A stretch of DNA of 64,000 bases from CAZPHU01 sp964419255 (GTDB lineage: Bacteria > Fibrobacterota > Chitinivibrionia > Chitinivibrionales > CAYFVL01), in contig CAYQOU010000002.1 of assembly GCA_964419255.1 (NCBI GenBank), positions 53,936 to 117,935 on the forward strand, given 5' to 3'. Both the position numbers and the translations under genes were made by a program. How positions within the stretch are numbered: the stretch's first letter is position 1; each line of letters starts with the position of its first letter. This document shows positions 60,080-64,000 of the stretch, piece by piece. A model generated the notes under the pieces. The model saw only the letters and a list, made by a program, of their open reading frames with translations, had not been told where the DNA came from and ran no database searches.

Positions 60080-62128
60080 ATGTCGATGTTTATTGATGGT
60101 TTAAATGATAGACAAAAAGAAGCGGTGCTTCACAACGATGGACCATTGCTTGTGCTTGCGGGAGCGGGAAGCGGTAAGACGCGGGTGTTGACACACCGGA
60201 TTGCCCGACTGGTATCCCAGAAGCTGTGCCGTCCCGAACAGATTCTTGCCGTCACCTTCACCAACAAGGCTGCCCGTGAGATGCAGATTCGTGTGGCATC
60301 GCTGGTGTCGCGCAAAGCAGCCGAGGCTATGACCATCTGTACCTTCCACAGTCTGGGGGTGCGAATACTGCGGGAAGACGGGGAGGCGATCGGACTCAGG
60401 AAAAATTTCTCGATTCTCGACGACCATCAGCGACTGGCAACGCTTAAGGAGATCGTCCGCTCCACATCGCGAAAGAAAAACAACTCCAAGGACCACGAGG
60501 AGCTGGGCACAAAAATTAGCCTGGCCAAGAATGCGTCCATGGAGCCCGACCAGTTTGCCAAAGATCCCGAAAGCCGCGCGATGTACCGCACCTACAAGGC
60601 CTACCGTGCACGGCTTCTCAAACGTCAATCGGTTGACTTTGACGATTTATTATTGCTACCGCTGCAGCTTTTCGAGCAGCATCCGGAGATCTTAAAAAAG
60701 TACCAGCAGCGATATACATTCATTTCCGTCGATGAATTTCAGGACACAAACGGGGTGCAGATGAAGCTGGCCCGGATGCTTGCCACCCCCAAAAACAACC
60801 TGATGGTGGTGGGCGATGATGATCAGGGGATTTACTCATGGCGCGGTGCGGAGATCGAAAACATCATCTACTTTTCTCAGAAATTCAAAGGATGTAAAAC
60901 GGTTGTGCTGGACAAAAACTACCGTTCGACCGAACAGATTCTGGAGGGAGCTCATGCGGTTGTGGAAAAGAACAGAAAAAGACGAAAGAAACACATCACC
61001 GCTGTTGCCGGACCGGGCGAGCCGATAGTCTGCTACCGTGCCGATGATGAGATCGAGGAGGCGGAGTGGATCGCCCGGACTATAAAATACAATGTCGAGC
61101 GCTCTCTGTTCAGCTACACCGAGCATGCGCTTCTGTTTCGGACCAACGCCATGATGAGGCGGTTTGAGGAGGAGTTTCGGCGCCAGCAGATTCCCTACTT
61201 CGTTCAGGGTGCCATGAGTTTTTTCGATCGCAAGGAGATAAAAGACGTTCTGGCCTATCTCCGGTTTTTCGCAAACACCGAAGATGAGCTGAGTCTGATG
61301 CGGGTTCTGAAAGTGCCCAACAAGGGCTTTACGCCATCGGTGATAGAGAAGCTGGAGGATATGGCGGGGTTTCGCCGCATTCCCTTGTGGGAGGCTATCG
61401 AGCGCCATGAGATGGTCGAGCAGCTCAGTGACGCTCAGCACAGGGACATTTCCTCTTTTGTCGATTTTTACAAGAGACACAGCGTTGGATTTGCCAGAGG
61501 AGAACTTGCCAAAACGGCACGGTCGGTATTGACCGAAAGCGGCTATCTTGAACTTCTCAAACACGCCCATAAGGATGATGAGACCGCCGAGCAGCGTATC
61601 GAAAACATAAACGAGATCCTTCACGGGATGGAGATTTACGAATCGAAGTTCAGGAAAAACAAACCGCATCTGGATGGCTACATCCAGGAACTCACCCTGG
61701 TTGTCAATGATAACCCCGATGATGAGTCGCAGAAAACCAAGCGGGGTGTTATCATGATGACCCTTCACAAATCAAAGGGGCTGGAGTTTCCGGTGGTGTT
61801 TCTGGCAAACCTGGACGATTCGGTTATGCCCTCCCCACGCACAATCAGGGAGGGAAATATCGATGAGGAACGGCGGCTTTTTTATGTCGGCATGACACGT
61901 GCTCAGAAAGTGTTGTATCTGACATACCCCCATACCAAGGTTTTCCGCAAGAAAACAATAAATGTGACACCGACCCGATTCATTCGGGAAATCCCCGAGA
62001 AGTTTCTGGATGCCAAGCTTGGCGAAAAGGAAGAGGCGGAGTTTCAATCATTTGCCGATGATTTCTTCAGCCAGATGCGGGCCAAATTCGGCTCCGATGA
62101 TGAGGAGGAGATCGCCGGTTGCGGGTAG
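60080..62128 (+). CDS. rep: ATP-dependent DNA helicase, Rep type (UvrD superfamily)
   Basis: 682-residue SF1A helicase. It has a Q-motif (LNDRQKEAVLHNDG), Walker A AGAGSGKTRVLTHRIA, motif Ia, TFHSLGVRILRE, Walker B VDEFQDTNGVQM, GDDDQGIYSWRGAE, and the later motifs TLHKSKGLEFPVVFLANLD and EERRLFYVGMTRAQKVL. The region TFHSLGVRI and the length fit Rep more than UvrD or PcrA. It unwinds DNA at stalled forks or displaces proteins. AGGGA lies before the ATG. Confidence 0.92.
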   Translation: MSMFIDGLNDRQKEAVLHNDGPLLVLAGAGSGKTRVLTHRIARLVSQKLCRPEQILAVTFTNKAAREMQIRVASLVSRKAAEAMTICTFHSLGVRILREDGEAIGLRKNFSILDDHQRLATLKEIVRSTSRKKNNSKDHEELGTKISLAKNASMEPDQFAKDPESRAMYRTYKAYRARLLKRQSVDFDDLLLLPLQLFEQHPEILKKYQQRYTFISVDEFQDTNGVQMKLARMLATPKNNLMVVGDDDQGIYSWRGAEIENIIYFSQKFKGCKTVVLDKNYRSTEQILEGAHAVVEKNRKRRKKHITAVAGPGEPIVCYRADDEIEEAEWIARTIKYNVERSLFSYTEHALLFRTNAMMRRFEEEFRRQQIPYFVQGAMSFFDRKEIKDVLAYLRFFANTEDELSLMRVLKVPNKGFTPSVIEKLEDMAGFRRIPLWEAIERHEMVEQLSDAQHRDISSFVDFYKRHSVGFARGELAKTARSVLTESGYLELLKHAHKDDETAEQRIENINEILHGMEIYESKFRKNKPHLDGYIQELTLVVNDNPDDESQKTKRGVIMMTLHKSKGLEFPVVFLANLDDSVMPSPRTIREGNIDEERRLFYVGMTRAQKVLYLTYPHTKVFRKKTINVTPTRFIREIPEKFLDAKLGEKEEAEFQSFADDFFSQMRAKFGSDDEEEIAGCG

Positions 62129-62481
62129 GCTTTGAAGCCGGATGAAATAGAGGCGGTTATGAAACAAAGAACCTATCGGCTTGAATGTGTGTTGATTCGG
62201 GTGATTCATTGATTCGGCCGGACAGGATCTTGGAAGAAGACCGCCCATGAATATCGGATCGTTAAAACGGATCTCGAATAATGCTCCACTGACCCACCCG
62301 CGGAATTGGCCGGGAGAGTGGAAGTGGCCGGTATAGGCTGTGAGCGCAACCGGGAAGGCTGAGCACCAGCGAATAGACAGACTCGACACGACCCGATAAG
62401 CCTCTGTCGGGGGCACCACGAAAAAGAGTCTATCCGATTACACGGATAGACTCTTCTGCATACTACCTGTTTAATGTCGCA
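62129..62481. other. 353-base intergenic region
   Basis: Between the helicase and a convergent lipoprotein gene. Only the terminator at 62421-62455 is recognised. Two similar segments GGCCACTTCC and GGCCAATTCC (minus strand, around 62307-62330) look like the edge repeats of some insertion elements, but no element can be shown. Confidence 0.4.
62421..62455 (-). terminator. rho-independent terminator after the lipoprotein gene
   Basis: Perfect 13-bp stem AAGAGTCTATCCG / CGGATAGACTCTT with a six-base loop. On the minus strand T residues follow. Confidence 0.88.
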
Positions 62482-63732
62482 CTAAAACGCACATAGATAT
62501 GAATCCCCCTGGAAATAATGGCTTTCCGTCGAGTCGGATATCGTGAATATATCCCCACGAATCCTGCTTGCCTGATCCTGAATTATGATACCATACGAAC
62601 CGTCTGTCGAATCGATGGTTTCGAGATGGTATGAGGATACTCCTCCTTGCCTGGAAACGCTTCCCCCAACAGAGCGTTGGGTCGAAAACCCGGGATAATC
62701 TTCGAGATCCAACACCCCGTATACATCCGATCCGATCATGGTCAGCCGTAAACTGCCGGAAAATTCAGTTCCGGGCCTCTGCATCGATCCGTCAAAGGAC
62801 ATGCACAGGCGAGTCGTATCGATTGTGTCGGGGGGAACGTCCGGAGGGATGCTATCTGCATCGGGTAATAGTGAGCAGTCAATGTAATTACCGTAAACAT
62901 CTGACATGAAAAACCAGGAACCGACTTCTGCCATCAGAAACCCATCAAAGACATCGGAGACATTAAACTCTCCGTGAATGAAACCATTGTCTCCTTCCCA
63001 CCACAGATAATAGACAGAAGAGGGGTGAGCCCAAGATCCACCTTGTCGATCCACAAATCCGATCATAGGATATTTGAAATACATGCTGTCATCCGGCGAC
63101 ATCATTATCAGGTCACCATATGCCGAATCGCCGATCGAGCCCAGCGATATAAATCCGTACAGTGGCTCCACTCCATTAACACTGTCCGAGTAGATGGTAA
63201 AGCAACGGGTGATTGTATCCCACGTCGTATCGGGAGCACACGACGAGGGCAGTCCCTCGACTTCTATACACACGGAGGCGCTTCCGTCGGTCTGGACGAT
63301 GTTGAGACGAAGATGTACGTTTACCGTCATGCCGGCCTCTATGGTCACCGCTACCTCTCCGCTGTGGGTGACTGTGCCGTTACTGTTAGTCAAGGTACCT
63401 TCGAACACTCGCGGGTACCCCGCAGGAATGTCGGTGATAACAAATGGTTCTGCCGGAATGCCGCCAATGGGCCATTCGTATCTTATCGTATCCATATCCG
63501 GGCCGGAGATGATGAGAGTCAGCGACCGAGGCATGAGTCGGTTTGTCTTTGCCAGAAAGTCATCCGGGATCTGGGGAAGATACACGACGGCTTCTCCTGT
63601 TGCGCTTACCTGGTCGGTTCTATGGAGAGCCGTATCCAACGGGTTGTCATCGGTACATGATGCGAAAAGAAAGGCGCAGGCCAAAACGGCCGACAACACC
63701 TTAAGGGGACGATGTAAAGAATGGTGACTCAT
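62482..63732 (-). CDS. predicted lipoprotein of unknown function
   Basis: A 416-residue lipoprotein (lipobox FLFAS-C, Cys about residue 26). After a short linker it shows beta-rich domains. The first (about 45-150) resembles a carboxypeptidase-regulatory or Ig-like fold (GTLTNSNGTVTHSGEVAVTI). The second (about 180-415) is rich in Gly, Asp, Ser and aromatic residues. No enzymatic motif is recognised. It is likely displayed in the outer membrane. AGGAGGTGTC lies just before the ATG. Transcription ends at the terminator at 62421-62455. Confidence 0.78.
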   Translation of the reverse strand: MSHHSLHRPLKVLSAVLACAFLFASCTDDNPLDTALHRTDQVSATGEAVVYLPQIPDDFLAKTNRLMPRSLTLIISGPDMDTIRYEWPIGGIPAEPFVITDIPAGYPRVFEGTLTNSNGTVTHSGEVAVTIEAGMTVNVHLRLNIVQTDGSASVCIEVEGLPSSCAPDTTWDTITRCFTIYSDSVNGVEPLYGFISLGSIGDSAYGDLIMMSPDDSMYFKYPMIGFVDRQGGSWAHPSSVYYLWWEGDNGFIHGEFNVSDVFDGFLMAEVGSWFFMSDVYGNYIDCSLLPDADSIPPDVPPDTIDTTRLCMSFDGSMQRPGTEFSGSLRLTMIGSDVYGVLDLEDYPGFSTQRSVGGSVSRQGGVSSYHLETIDSTDGSYGIIIQDQASRIRGDIFTISDSTESHYFQGDSYLCAF

Positions 63733-63880
63733 GACACCTCCTGTGCTTGTGGTTATGTGATACGTGAACGCTGTTGTGCTTCGGTGAACTCACCGTTATG
63801 ATTACAATATAAAGTGTTTTTGCCGGATCCGGTGTAAGTATCTGATTTTTCTGTACTCAAAAAGAGTACGGGATATGTGG

Positions 63881-63920
63881 AAAAAGAAAAGCGCGGTCTC
63901 TTTAGTTTAAAAGGCCGCGC
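63881..63920 (-). terminator. rho-independent terminator of the gene entering from the right edge
   Basis: Stem GCGCGG..CTCTTT / AAAAGG..CCGCGC, followed on the minus strand by a T-rich run. It overlaps the last codons of the partial gene at 63907-64000. Confidence 0.75.
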
Positions 63921-64000
63921 CGGCTGGATATGTTACGACTTTTGCCCCTGCCATGGCTTTTTGACCAAACACCGGAAGCGCAACAATGACTGGTTGTGTC
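63907..64000 (-). CDS. C-terminal end of an unidentified protein (cut by window edge)
   Basis: The minus-strand frame that ends at TAA 63909-63907 reads TQPVIVALPVFGQKAMAGAK, then VVTYPAGAAF, a plausible protein end followed at once by a terminator. Only 30 residues are visible, too few for assignment. Confidence 0.45.
   Translation of the reverse strand, partial: TQPVIVALPVFGQKAMAGAKVVTYPAGAAF

Noticed and set aside
60836..61768. 310-codon minus-strand frame
   Set aside because: Antisense to the Rep-type helicase.
62300..62345. Possible insertion-sequence end
   Set aside because: Two similar decamers only; no transposase, inverted ends or target duplication could be seen.
62048..62419. 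123-codon minus-strand frame after the helicase
   Set aside because: Overlaps the helicase 3' end and does not resemble a protein.

Overview
This window comes from a diderm bacterium of moderate GC. The evidence for an outer membrane is a Kdo transferase, many lipoproteins with lipobox cysteines, several predicted beta-barrel proteins, an OmpA-family protein and TolQ/ExbD-type motors. The combination of DUF4912 plus a GH57 branching enzyme, an HrcA/CIRCE heat-shock operon, PorV-like barrels with an N-P-A signature and very large periplasmic TPR proteins suggests the Fibrobacterota or a nearby FCB-type lineage. That placement is an inference; no rRNA marker is present. No prophage, CRISPR array, intact insertion sequence or plasmid gene was found.

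Layout. At 0-4 kb, on the minus strand, a REC-GGDEF diguanylate cyclase, waaA/kdtA, holA and the start of truA form one tightly packed operon; truA is cut by the window edge. At 4.2-9.3 kb, on the plus strand, lie a lipoprotein, a PorV-like barrel, a DUF4912 protein and a GH57 alpha-glucan enzyme, followed by tRNA-Thr(CGT). At 9.5-18.5 kb, on the minus strand, a transporter-like/HEAT/cyclic-nucleotide-sensor fusion heads an operon with a complete carbohydrate-type ABC importer, a small lipoprotein and a TPR protein.

The stretch from 18.6 to 31.1 kb is the most interesting. It encodes a beta-helix/thrombospondin-3/OmpA protein, a barrel-TPR protein, a 1229-residue TPR protein, a TolQ-like channel, two ExbD-like subunits, a TonB/AgmX-like transducer and another outer-membrane barrel. 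The inventory resembles the Agl-Glt gliding/transport machines of Myxococcus: an inner-membrane proton motor, a trans-periplasmic linker, large TPR scaffolds and outer-membrane partners. It may be an envelope-spanning motor of the same general kind.

From 31.7 to 46.5 kb the genes are mainly housekeeping: guaA (long form), a HAMP-like membrane protein, and a six-gene chaperone run groES-groEL-hrcA-grpE-dnaK-dnaJ with a perfect CIRCE over its promoter. These are followed by a TPR membrane protein, an HU/IHF-like protein, a TlpA-like thioredoxin with an odd C-terminal HTH-like tail, proC and rho. From 47 to 64 kb come an RlmI-like methyltransferase, a BamE-like lipoprotein, lpdA, nfo, glgC, a glycine-betaine ABC operon with a porin-like gene, pyrF, a Rep-type helicase and a lipoprotein. 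The intergenic spaces of 46.8-58.7 kb carry a dispersed family of about 50-60 bp imperfect palindromes. A degraded glycosyltransferase fragment lies upstream of pyrF.

Functional links. Glycogen metabolism is represented by GH57/DUF4912 and glgC. Stress response is represented by the CIRCE regulon and betaine uptake. Envelope biogenesis is represented by waaA, the barrels, lipoproteins and the TolQ/ExbD cluster.
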